From Maricaulis sp034670125 (GTDB lineage Bacteria > Pseudomonadota > Alphaproteobacteria > Caulobacterales > Maricaulaceae): a DNA stretch of 64,000 nt. Position 1 is the first letter of the stretch. Each line of letters begins with the position of its first letter. The stretch is taken from NCBI RefSeq assembly GCF_034670125.1, contig NZ_JAXMOC010000001.1, forward strand, positions 434,001 through 498,000, given 5' to 3'. A program made the translations under genes and the position numbers. This document shows positions 9,180 to 16,672 of the stretch, piece after piece. Under the pieces are notes generated by a model. The model was not told the DNA's origin, did no database searches, and worked only from the letters and a program-made list of their open reading frames with translations.

Positions 9180-10052
9180 ATGACCAAGGTCGTCCTGATG
9201 CAATCCATCGAGAGCACCTACACGGAAGTGTCGGGTAAGACCTATTTTGTCCCCAAACGACTGGTAAAAGCTGCGACTGAAGCGGTTGGAGATCTAGCAC
9301 TCTTTTATGAACCTCGTGCTGGAGGCGGCCGCCTAGCGTACCTCGCAGTAGCACAAATTTCAGACCTTCAGCGCGCGCCTGACGAGTCGGGCGATTGCAT
9401 TGCCCACCTTTCGAACTACCTGGAATTCACCGAACCAGTTCCCCACCGCAGGCCTGACGGGTCCTACTGGGAAGCAAAGCTTCAGAAAGCCGATGGATCA
9501 AGCAACCAAGGCGCCTTTGGAGTGTCGGTCAGGCGAATCCCCGATGATGAATTCAGTTTGATTTGTGATGTCGGCTTTTCTGCGGAACTGTTCGAGGGAA
9601 CACGCACTGATCGCCCCGGACTTTCAGATCCCCCAGCTGTATTCAAGCGGCCAATCGTCGAGCAACTAGTTTCTCGAAAGTTCCGCGATGCCGCTTTCGC
9701 GCGAAAGGTTCGAACAACCTACGACCTTCGCTGTGCGGTTACAGGCCTTCAAATTATCAATGGTGGAGGTCGCGCCGAGATCGAAGCCGCTCACATTCGA
9801 CCTGTCGCAGACGATGGGCCGGACTCCATCCAAAATGGCGTAGCGCTTTCACGTACAGCCCATTGGCTCTTCGACCGCGGGTTAATCGCAATAGACGACG
9901 ACTTCCGCCTCCTGAAAGCGAAAGGCTTGTTGCCAGAGGGTGTGGAGCGACTTTTCGATCCTAGTGGTCAAGTTGCGGTCCCGGAGGCGTCACATTTTCG
10001 GCCCCATGCCGAGTTTCTGCGATACCACCGGGAAACCTATTTCAAAGGCTAA
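9180..10052 (+). CDS. HNH endonuclease with N-terminal PUA/EVE-like region (predicted modification-dependent restriction)
   Basis: 290 residues. The C-terminal part (about 180-260) holds an HNH core: YDLRCAVTG, then EAAHIRPVADDG with the His, then NGVALSRTAHWLFDRGLI with Asn and His. The N-terminal 120 residues (FVPKRLV, GDLALFYEPR, GGRLAYLAVA, then YLEF-PVP) resemble a PUA-superfamily/EVE-type reader. Reader-plus-HNH proteins include nucleases that cut DNA with modified bases; this function is inferred. The gene is AT-richer than its neighbours, stands alone without a methylase, and lies in an accessory patch between fabI and a broken S9 fragment, so recent acquisition is likely. It appears complete. 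No good ribosome site is visible. Confidence 0.78.
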   Translation: MTKVVLMQSIESTYTEVSGKTYFVPKRLVKAATEAVGDLALFYEPRAGGGRLAYLAVAQISDLQRAPDESGDCIAHLSNYLEFTEPVPHRRPDGSYWEAKLQKADGSSNQGAFGVSVRRIPDDEFSLICDVGFSAELFEGTRTDRPGLSDPPAVFKRPIVEQLVSRKFRDAAFARKVRTTYDLRCAVTGLQIINGGGRAEIEAAHIRPVADDGPDSIQNGVALSRTAHWLFDRGLIAIDDDFRLLKAKGLLPEGVERLFDPSGQVAVPEASHFRPHAEFLRYHRETYFKG

Positions 10053-10057
10053 GAACC

Positions 10058-10200
10058 CTACTCCCCAGCCCCGCCTTCCTCACCCCCACCCATCGGGTCC
10101 TCAACCGGCTTCACCCAGCGATCCCGCCAGTCGGTGCTCTCGCGGCCGCGATAGCCGTGGCTTTCATAGGGGAGAATGACCAGGCGGGCGGCGCGGGCGC
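10058..10200 (-). pseudogene. Decayed 3' fragment of an S9 peptidase gene (copy of the end of the gene at 11310)
   Basis: On the minus strand 10077-10198 matches the 3' end of the S9 gene (11337-11478) at roughly 90% identity. It encodes RLVILPYESHGYRGRES, then a join to DWRDRWVKPVEDPMG, before a TAG at 10058. Compared with the intact copy it lacks 8 codons in frame. The deletion is bounded by the short repeat GATGCTCT in the intact copy, which suggests slippage. Upstream of about 10200 the similarity ends and nothing of the first 750 codons remains. With the intact gene it forms a direct repeat around the orphan at 10292-11269. Confidence 0.8.
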
Positions 10201-10291
10201 GCCGGATGCTCGGAGCTTTACTCGACAACTGACCGTGCCTACCGTGTTCCGCTTGAGGATTGCGTTGAAGCAGTGTGCATCGGGTCAATAC

Positions 10292-11269
10292 ATGGTCAGA
10301 TTTCCAAAGACGTCCTTCCTGGCAGCGCTGATTGCCTTGTGCCTGTCCACGGCACACACGGACGCGCAGAACAATCCAGAGGCCGTGGTTCAATCCTATG
10401 GTCAACGTTTTCAAGCAATTGACCAGGAAGCGACCAGCAACCTCCAAAGAATCCGGGATTGGTCATCGGTCCTGTCGCAACTCGTCGCGGATTCTCGCCT
10501 GTCGCCGGCACAAAGAGGGGATTTGGAGATGGTCGTTCGTTGCGCGGTCACGATGGCACTTGATCAACAATACCTTTGGGCGACACTTCAGAACTCTCAT
10601 TCCTACGCTTCCGTTGAGAACGTCCTCAATCTACCCGTTGTAACCACAAACACCGCCAATTCGCTGGATGACTTGCGTTACGCCCTGGAGGCGGCGGAGT
10701 GTTTGTGGGACCGGTACGCCCGCTTCGAGGCGGCGGCACAAACGATCAGGCTCGAAAACCTTGACAGGAGAGTGGGTTATGAGGATGCCGCACTTGAGAC
10801 AATCGGCCGTTCGATTGCCCTGCGCGAACTGATTGCTCGGAATACCGCTCGCTTGGCACCCGATAACCCCGTTCTACATATGAATGCTCGCATTCAGCTT
10901 TGCCGGAGTTACCTCGGACAGGCGGTCGCAACCCGGCGCATCAAGTACCCATTCGGAGATTCAGATACCTTGCTTGCGCGCGCGAACACCAACTGCACGG
11001 AAGTCCTGCAAGATCTGGTCATCTCAAGTGGCACCACGTCACAGTCTTGGTTTGAGCTCAAGAACGCCCAGATCACTGGTAATCTGGGTAGTGGCGCATC
11101 GGAGCAGGCCGCACAGGCCGCAATTGAGTTGGTCGCAGCGTGGGTATCCATCGGAAACGATCCCGAAGAAGCGATGAATCATGTCAGCGGGCTGGTCGAG
11201 CATGAGGTGTCCGGAAGAGCTACCTACCAGCAGCATTTGGACCGCCTTTCCTCCGAACGAGGTTGGTAG
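10292..11269 (+). CDS. Secreted orphan protein, function unknown
   Basis: 325 residues from the ATG at 10292, chosen because it begins a signal peptide (MVRFPKTSFLAALIALC, cleavage near TDAQ); earlier in-frame starts run into the S9 fragment. The rest is largely alpha-helical, with polar helices rich in Ala, Leu, Arg and Glu and several Cys. No repeat or catalytic motif is recognised. It has lower GC and different codon use from its neighbours, lies between two copies of the S9 3' end, and reads against the S9 gene. It is probably periplasmic. Confidence 0.65.
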   Translation: MVRFPKTSFLAALIALCLSTAHTDAQNNPEAVVQSYGQRFQAIDQEATSNLQRIRDWSSVLSQLVADSRLSPAQRGDLEMVVRCAVTMALDQQYLWATLQNSHSYASVENVLNLPVVTTNTANSLDDLRYALEAAECLWDRYARFEAAAQTIRLENLDRRVGYEDAALETIGRSIALRELIARNTARLAPDNPVLHMNARIQLCRSYLGQAVATRRIKYPFGDSDTLLARANTNCTEVLQDLVISSGTTSQSWFELKNAQITGNLGSGASEQAAQAAIELVAAWVSIGNDPEEAMNHVSGLVEHEVSGRATYQQHLDRLSSERGW

Positions 11270-11309
11270 GGATCACCGGTGACCACCACCCTGGTCGACG
11301 CGCGCCTCT

Positions 11310-13766
11310 TCAATGGGGCGAACCAACCCATTCTTCTTCCTCACCCTCACCCATCGGGTCCTCAACCGGCTTCACCCAACGGTCGAGCCAGTCGATGCTC
11401 TCTGCAAGAACATGCAGGATGCTCTCGCGGCCGCGATAGCCGTGGCTTTCATAGGGGAGCATGACCAGGCGGGCGGTGCCGGCATTGCCTTTTACGGCGG
11501 CGAACATGCGTTCGGACTGCATGGGATAGGTGCCGGAGTTGTTGTCCATCTGGCCGTGGATCATCAGCATGGGCTCATTGATCTGGTCGGCATGCATGAA
11601 GGGTGAGAGCTCGAAATAGGTATCCGGTGCGGCCCAGAAGGTGCGGCGTTCGGACTGGAAGCCGAACGGCGTCAGGGTGCGGTTGTAAGCGCCCGAGCGG
11701 GCAATACCGGCGCGGAAGACGTCGGAGGCAGCCAGAAGGTGCGCGGTCATGAAGGCGCCATAGGAGTGACCGGCAATCGCCAGACGCTCGCCATCACCAA
11801 AGCCCATCTCGACCGTGACATCGCGCGCGGCTTCTGCCGACAGGACGAGCTGGTCGATGAAGGTGTCATTCACCGTCAGCGGGTCATCGCCGACGATCGG
11901 CATGGTGGCATTTTCCAGCAAGGCATAGCCCTGGGTGACCAGGAAGCGCGGGCTGGTGCCGCCGACACGGGTGAACTCATAGGGCGAACCGGAAACCTGA
12001 CCGGCGGTCGAGGCGTCATTGTATTCCAGCGGATAACCCCAGACGAGGACCGGCAGCGTGTCGCCCTCTTCGTAATCGGCCGGCAGGTAGAGCGTGGCCG
12101 AGAGCGGCACGCCGTCCGCACGCTCATAGGTGATCAGCTCGCGGCTGATCTCATTGAGCTGCGGGTGCGGATTGGCGAAGTCGGTGATCTCGGCGGTCTC
12201 TTCACCGGTCCGGTGCCAGCGCACATTCGGCGGCGTGACCGGGTCTTCCCAGCGGGTCAGGAAAGACGAGGCATCGGGAGAGGTGAGTCCGATCACCTCC
12301 TCATAATTCTCGCCGCTATTGCGCCAGACCTCGGTCGTCTCGAAGGTCTCGAAATCAACCCGGTTAAGGAAGGGACGATCGCCCTCCGGCGTGGCGCCAT
12401 CGCCGGCCATGTACATGTAGCCATCATGCACGCCGACTACGTTCTGGCCGAATTCATTGCGTACGCTCAGGGCGCTGCCCGGGTTGGCATAGCTGTCCTG
12501 GTAATTGCGCTCCTCGGCAAGGCGCGGCTCGACCGAGGGATCGGCGAAATCGACGAGCCAGCGGCGAATGACCCGGGTGTCGCGGTCGTATTCCATCGAG
12601 AAGCCAAGCTGGCCCTCGGTGGTGAATTGGGTGCCGTAATACCGGTCCTCGGTGCGCAGGATCTCGACCGGCTCACCGTCAAACGGGGCCTCGAAGGCCC
12701 AGGCGCTGTCGCGCTGGTCGGTCTCGACCCGCGGGTCGCCGCCATCGAGCGCTTCGGCCCAGATCAGGCGGGCCGCATGACTGGCCTGCCAGCTGACCGA
12801 ACGACGGCCGGTCACGACGCCGCCGATCGGCACATTGTCGGCCAGCGGCTGGCGGGCGATCGTGGCAATCTCATCGCCGTCCATATCCGTGACGAAAACC
12901 CGGTCCGGGAAGCTGGACCACGGGACCTGATAAGAGAAGGGCTGCTCCATCTCGCCGATCAGGATGTAATCGCCACCTGGTGCCGGATCGGCGGAATAAT
13001 ACAGCCCCGGCTCACCAATCTCGCGCACGCGCGGGCGACCGCTTGTGTTGACCAAAGCCAGCTGGCTTGTCGCCAGCCAGGCAAACAGGGCGGCGTCATG
13101 ATCGTCGGCAAGCAGGTCCTGATAGGTCCGCACCGGCGCTTCATAACCGCTGGCTTCCTGGGTGACCGGGCCGGACGGCACGCGGGGGCGCTCCGGCATC
13201 GGACCGCGATCCGGATCGACCAGGCTGACCAGCAGGCGTTCACCATCTGGCATCCAGTCGAGCGGCGAGAACACCGCATTTATGCCGCTGTCGACCAGTT
13301 CGCGGGCCCGGGCATTCTCGACATCGACGACCCACAGGCTGAGCTGGTCATTACGGGTCATCACGAAGGCGATCTGCGATCCGTCCGGCGACCAGCTGGT
13401 ATTGGAGATGCCGGCATCATCGGGCAGGCTGACCTCTCGCTCTTCGCCGCTCTCCAGATCAACCAGCGACAGGCCGATCACCGAGCGCGGCCCGTGGCGG
13501 CCGTTCAGCGTCGCGTCCAGGCGGAGACCGGCCAGGCGCTCCATCGGACGGGCCAGTTCGGCGACCGGCGGAAGGGCTTCGCGGTGCATCAGCAAAAGCG
13601 TGTCGCGGGCCGGCGACAGCGAGGTCCAGGGCGACGGCGCCGCGTCGACAATATCGATGATGTCCTGCGGCGGCAGGCGATAGGGGTCCTGCGCGGCCAG
13701 TGGCGCCGCCCACAGGGCCGACGCCGCGACCAGTCCGAACCCGCATTTCATCATCGATTTCAACAT
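11310..13766 (-). CDS. S9 family secreted peptidase (glutamyl endopeptidase-like)
   Basis: 818 residues from the ATG at 13766, preferred over one at 13790 because GGGGAG lies just upstream and a signal peptide follows directly (MLKSMMKCGFG to PLAAQ). The N-terminal DIIDIVDAAPSP and many short beta-strand repeats fit the propeller of the large S9D-like group. The hydrolase domain has AIAGHSYGAFM (Ser codon 11763-11765), MIHGQMDNNSGTYP for the acid and LPYESHGYRGRES for the His. It lies convergent with the orphan gene, and a fragment of its 3' end is duplicated at 10058. It is more distant from the two S9 genes at the left edge. Confidence 0.9.
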   Translation of the reverse strand: MLKSMMKCGFGLVAASALWAAPLAAQDPYRLPPQDIIDIVDAAPSPWTSLSPARDTLLLMHREALPPVAELARPMERLAGLRLDATLNGRHGPRSVIGLSLVDLESGEEREVSLPDDAGISNTSWSPDGSQIAFVMTRNDQLSLWVVDVENARARELVDSGINAVFSPLDWMPDGERLLVSLVDPDRGPMPERPRVPSGPVTQEASGYEAPVRTYQDLLADDHDAALFAWLATSQLALVNTSGRPRVREIGEPGLYYSADPAPGGDYILIGEMEQPFSYQVPWSSFPDRVFVTDMDGDEIATIARQPLADNVPIGGVVTGRRSVSWQASHAARLIWAEALDGGDPRVETDQRDSAWAFEAPFDGEPVEILRTEDRYYGTQFTTEGQLGFSMEYDRDTRVIRRWLVDFADPSVEPRLAEERNYQDSYANPGSALSVRNEFGQNVVGVHDGYMYMAGDGATPEGDRPFLNRVDFETFETTEVWRNSGENYEEVIGLTSPDASSFLTRWEDPVTPPNVRWHRTGEETAEITDFANPHPQLNEISRELITYERADGVPLSATLYLPADYEEGDTLPVLVWGYPLEYNDASTAGQVSGSPYEFTRVGGTSPRFLVTQGYALLENATMPIVGDDPLTVNDTFIDQLVLSAEAARDVTVEMGFGDGERLAIAGHSYGAFMTAHLLAASDVFRAGIARSGAYNRTLTPFGFQSERRTFWAAPDTYFELSPFMHADQINEPMLMIHGQMDNNSGTYPMQSERMFAAVKGNAGTARLVMLPYESHGYRGRESILHVLAESIDWLDRWVKPVEDPMGEGEEEEWVGSPH

Positions 13767-13826
13767 GCCGTACTCCCCGGAAAAATCCATTCCCGGGGAA
13801 GATAGGCGGCTGGGCCGGGGTTTCGT

Positions 13827-15062
13827 CTAAAGTTTTTGTAATGTCGGCCCGGTCTGCATCGAGGGGGGCGGCGCCACGGCCGGGGCCAGGGCTTTCATCC
13901 CCATCACCAGGCGCAGGACAGGGATATGACGCAACACCTCGAAGCCCAGGATGCATCCTCCGAATGTGGCACCGGCGATGAGGGCGAACTCGGTCCACAC
14001 GCCATATCCGGCATCCCGGATCGCAAAGCCGACAATGACGATGATGGTCTGGTGCAGGATGTACCAGGGAAAAACCGCAGCCGTGAGATAGCGCCGGACC
14101 GGGCCATCATGGTTCAACCAGCGCCGGGCTGCCCCGAGCAGGGTCAGGATGATCGACCACATGAAGACGATGCGGGCCAGTCGGGCAAACCACAAAAGGG
14201 CCGGCTCGCCGAGCGCGATCTCGATATGGGTATAGGCCCAGGACAGGTAGGCGAGCAGCACAGCGGTCAACGCACCGACAACCGGCAGGGCCCGGTCGAC
14301 CGTGCGCCAGACGCCGTCATTCTTGGCCATGAAATAGCCGATCAGCACCATCGCAAGCGAATTGGCGTGATTGGCCCAGTCGTCAAGCAGGGCATGGGTG
14401 GTCGGGAAGTGCTCGAACAAGGTGAACCGCACGATGAGGAAGGGCAGCAAGGGCAGGCTGATCAGCGCCGCGACCCCGATCCAGCCACGCGACGATGCCC
14501 GACCTGCCGCCTGCATCACACCACTGTCGGCGAGCTTGCGCAGAAGCGGGAAGAAAGGCGCCAGAAGGAGGGAATAGACGAATAGATAAACGACATACCA
14601 AAGATGGTTCCAGGTCGGCGTGTGCAGTGCCCAGGGCCCGGCCCACTCGCCGGCATACTGGCGGAAGAAATCCCAATAGCCTGGCTCGATGATGCCAGCG
14701 ATGCGCAGTTCGGAATAGGATTGCGGCGGCACGATCACATACATGCCGAACAGGATCACCGGGAACAGGCGCCAGAGACGGTCGAGGGCAAACGTCCCAC
14801 CGCCCAGCTTGTCCGACAGGAAGCGCATGGCGACGCCGGAGATCAGGAAGAGCAAGGGCAGGCGCCAGGGGCTGGACAGCCACATGAAGGGCTCCATCGC
14901 GTCGTTCGCATTGAGGCTCTTGGCATGCCAGCCCTCCGTGTTGAAGAACATGCCGGTGTGATAGAAGATCAACAGGATGAAGACGCCGATCCGCAGCCAG
15001 TCGAGGCCGAACTGGCGGCCGTTGCCGGGTGTATGGGGAGAATGGGTCAATGTCGCAGTCAT
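13827..15062 (-). CDS. Acyltransferase 3 family membrane protein
   Basis: 411 residues with about ten hydrophobic segments. The first reads GLDWLRIGVFILLIFYHTG and contains the conserved early His (FYHTG); a conserved Arg is in SSPWRLPLLFL. These features match the acyltransferase-3 (OafA/OpgC-like) family, which O-acylates cell-surface glycans or periplasmic glucans in the inner membrane. The substrate is not evident. It is divergent from the LytTR regulator with 127 bp between starts, an arrangement that suggests the regulator controls it. Confidence 0.88.
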   Translation of the reverse strand: MTATLTHSPHTPGNGRQFGLDWLRIGVFILLIFYHTGMFFNTEGWHAKSLNANDAMEPFMWLSSPWRLPLLFLISGVAMRFLSDKLGGGTFALDRLWRLFPVILFGMYVIVPPQSYSELRIAGIIEPGYWDFFRQYAGEWAGPWALHTPTWNHLWYVVYLFVYSLLLAPFFPLLRKLADSGVMQAAGRASSRGWIGVAALISLPLLPFLIVRFTLFEHFPTTHALLDDWANHANSLAMVLIGYFMAKNDGVWRTVDRALPVVGALTAVLLAYLSWAYTHIEIALGEPALLWFARLARIVFMWSIILTLLGAARRWLNHDGPVRRYLTAAVFPWYILHQTIIVIVGFAIRDAGYGVWTEFALIAGATFGGCILGFEVLRHIPVLRLVMGMKALAPAVAPPPSMQTGPTLQKL

Positions 15063-15095
15063 GGGGTGGCTCCTTGTCGGTCCCTTTCATCCATC

Positions 15096-15105
15096 TGACC
15101 GGTCA
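15096..15105. promoter_or_regulatory. Perfect 10-bp palindrome in the acyltransferase/LytTR divergent promoter region
   Basis: TGACCGGTCA is a perfect palindrome lying 34 bp upstream of the acyltransferase ATG and 85 bp upstream of the LytTR start. An operator role is inferred only from its position. Confidence 0.3.
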
Positions 15106-15189
15106 TCTGCACCAGCAAGGCGGGGCAACCGGCAGGCCGGCGGGACAAGATTGCGCACACGCGGGACGGGCGGCGGTCCCTGGGGATGA

Positions 15190-16101
15190 ATGGCTGACAG
15201 CGGCCTTGCCGCCACTTTTGGGCCGGGCGAGACTTTCAGGATGACGACAGCCCTTCCATCTGACCGCACCCGGGCCAACCAGGCCGAGACCCGCGCTTTG
15301 TGGCTGGCCTGCCAGTTTGCATGGCTGACACTGTTTGTGTTCTGGGTCATAGCCTCGACCTCGATCGATACGGAGTTCGCGCGCGACGGTCGTGAGGGCC
15401 CGCCTTTCTTTTCGTGGGTGACCGAAGGGTCCAGTGTCGTCATGACAGCGCTGATGGTTCCGGCGATGATGTGGCTGGGCCTGCGAGCGCCCCTCGAGCC
15501 CGGCCGCTGGCGCGCTTCACTGCCATGGCATCTGGCTGGATTCATTGGCTATACCAGCCTGCACGTGCTCGGCATGGTGCTGATCCGCGAAGGCGTGTGG
15601 GCTTTCGCCTATGGAAGTGATTACGAGTTCTTCCACGACGCCCCCTGGCGCGAGATCGTGTATGAGGCGCGCAAGGATATCGGCACCTATGCCGGTTATC
15701 AGATCATCATGGCCGTCTCGCTTGCATTGCAGATGCGACAGCTCGAGGTGGAGGTCGCCCGGACCGAAGCACGGCAGACCCACCGCCTGACCCTGAAATG
15801 CGGCGGCCGCACCCTGCGGATCGCGGCCGACGAGTTCCGCGCCGCGCAAGCCGCCGGCAATTATGTGGAAATCCGCCTCGCGGGTGGCGAGCACCTGGCC
15901 AGGTCGACGCTGACCGAGCTGGAAAAGCAATTGGGAGAAGCCGGTATCGACGCTGTTCGCGTCCATCGCTCCTGGCTGGTCAATCGCGATGCGATCCGCG
16001 AAATTGCGCCCACCGGGGAAGGCGATGTCGCCATTACGCTGGATACGGGCAGCACAATCCCCGGCAGTCGCCGCTATCGGGACCGGTTCGAGGCGGCCTA
16101 G
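15190..16101 (+). CDS. Membrane-anchored LytTR-type transcriptional regulator
   Basis: 303 residues. The N-terminal half has about four hydrophobic segments (ACQFAWLTLFVFWVIAS, the VVMTALMVPAMMWLGL region, a third near residue 115, and one near 160). From about 200 the LytTR DNA-binding domain starts: RTLRIAADEFRAAQAAGNYVEI, then the typical VHRSWLVNRDAI and GSRRYRDRF. Proteins of this type bind DNA while tethered to the inner membrane and often control an adjacent membrane-enzyme gene. Start uncertain: the ATG at 15190 has GGGG upstream, and one at 15241 is possible. It converges on the next gene with a 4-nt stop overlap. Confidence 0.85.
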   Translation: MADSGLAATFGPGETFRMTTALPSDRTRANQAETRALWLACQFAWLTLFVFWVIASTSIDTEFARDGREGPPFFSWVTEGSSVVMTALMVPAMMWLGLRAPLEPGRWRASLPWHLAGFIGYTSLHVLGMVLIREGVWAFAYGSDYEFFHDAPWREIVYEARKDIGTYAGYQIIMAVSLALQMRQLEVEVARTEARQTHRLTLKCGGRTLRIAADEFRAAQAAGNYVEIRLAGGEHLARSTLTELEKQLGEAGIDAVRVHRSWLVNRDAIREIAPTGEGDVAITLDTGSTIPGSRRYRDRFEAA

Positions 16102-16550
16102 GTTGCACCGGCCTTGGCCGGCGGTTGACCGGCTCGGCGAAACCAGTGCGCACCCACAATGTACAATCCGGCAAATACGGTCGAGAGGATCAGCCCGTCA
16201 ACAGCTGCGAGGGTGACCAGACCTGCAAGCCCGATGACAAACACCGTTATGCCGGCGAGGGCCCAGATTGCAGCCATGGCCGCGGGGCGCAGGCGCACGA
16301 CGGCGGAGCCGACGGCGCCGGCGCCGATTGGCAGCAGGTAGAGCATGTTGATGTCGTTCTGTTCTGATCCGACGATACCGACCGCCCCATTGACCCAGAA
16401 CATCAGCAAGCTGGCCAGAAGGACCAGTCCGAGTGCAAGGCGCTGGCGGGAGCCGGGGCGTCGCAAGGCACTGACCAGCAACCAGCCGGCGAGGCCCAGA
16501 CAGGCCAGAAGGACGGCGGCGACGAGAAAATCCAGGGGGGTCCAGTTCAT
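16098..16550 (-). CDS. Four-helix integral membrane protein, function unknown
   Basis: 150 residues with four predicted transmembrane helices (about 8-28, 38-58, 67-85 and 92-130) and a short cytoplasmic tail. It is Leu/Ala-rich and has no catalytic motif. It ends convergently with the LytTR gene, overlapping by 4 nt. I do not recognise the family. Confidence 0.6.
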   Translation of the reverse strand: MNWTPLDFLVAAVLLACLGLAGWLLVSALRRPGSRQRLALGLVLLASLLMFWVNGAVGIVGSEQNDINMLYLLPIGAGAVGSAVVRLRPAAMAAIWALAGITVFVIGLAGLVTLAAVDGLILSTVFAGLYIVGAHWFRRAGQPPAKAGAT

Positions 16551-16613
16551 GTCTCAGCCTCGCTGATGCAGATCGATGCCCGGCAGACTGCAACAGAACG
16601 GGCTGCCGACCAA

Positions 16614-16646
16614 TGAAAAAGGGCCCGCTGCGCGAGCAGCGGGCCC
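16614..16646 (-). terminator. Intrinsic terminator of the rpsO-pnp transcript
   Basis: On the minus strand GGGGCCCGCTGC and GCAGCGGGCCC form a stem of about 11 bp, followed by TTTTT, 27 bp after the pnp stop. Confidence 0.85.
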
Positions 16647-16672
16647 CTTGTCCGTTCAAGGACCAATCAAGC

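Noticed and set aside
11739..13805. A 688-codon open frame on the plus strand opposite the S9 gene
   Set aside because: It is Arg/Gly/Asp-rich and has no recognisable domain; the opposite strand encodes a clear peptidase. Long antisense frames are expected in GC-rich DNA. The same holds for long plus-strand frames opposite nusA (28573-30816), lnt (31926-33593), phoH/miaB (34946-37980), glnD (48919-50364), the kinase (57146-58681) and comM (59977-61365).
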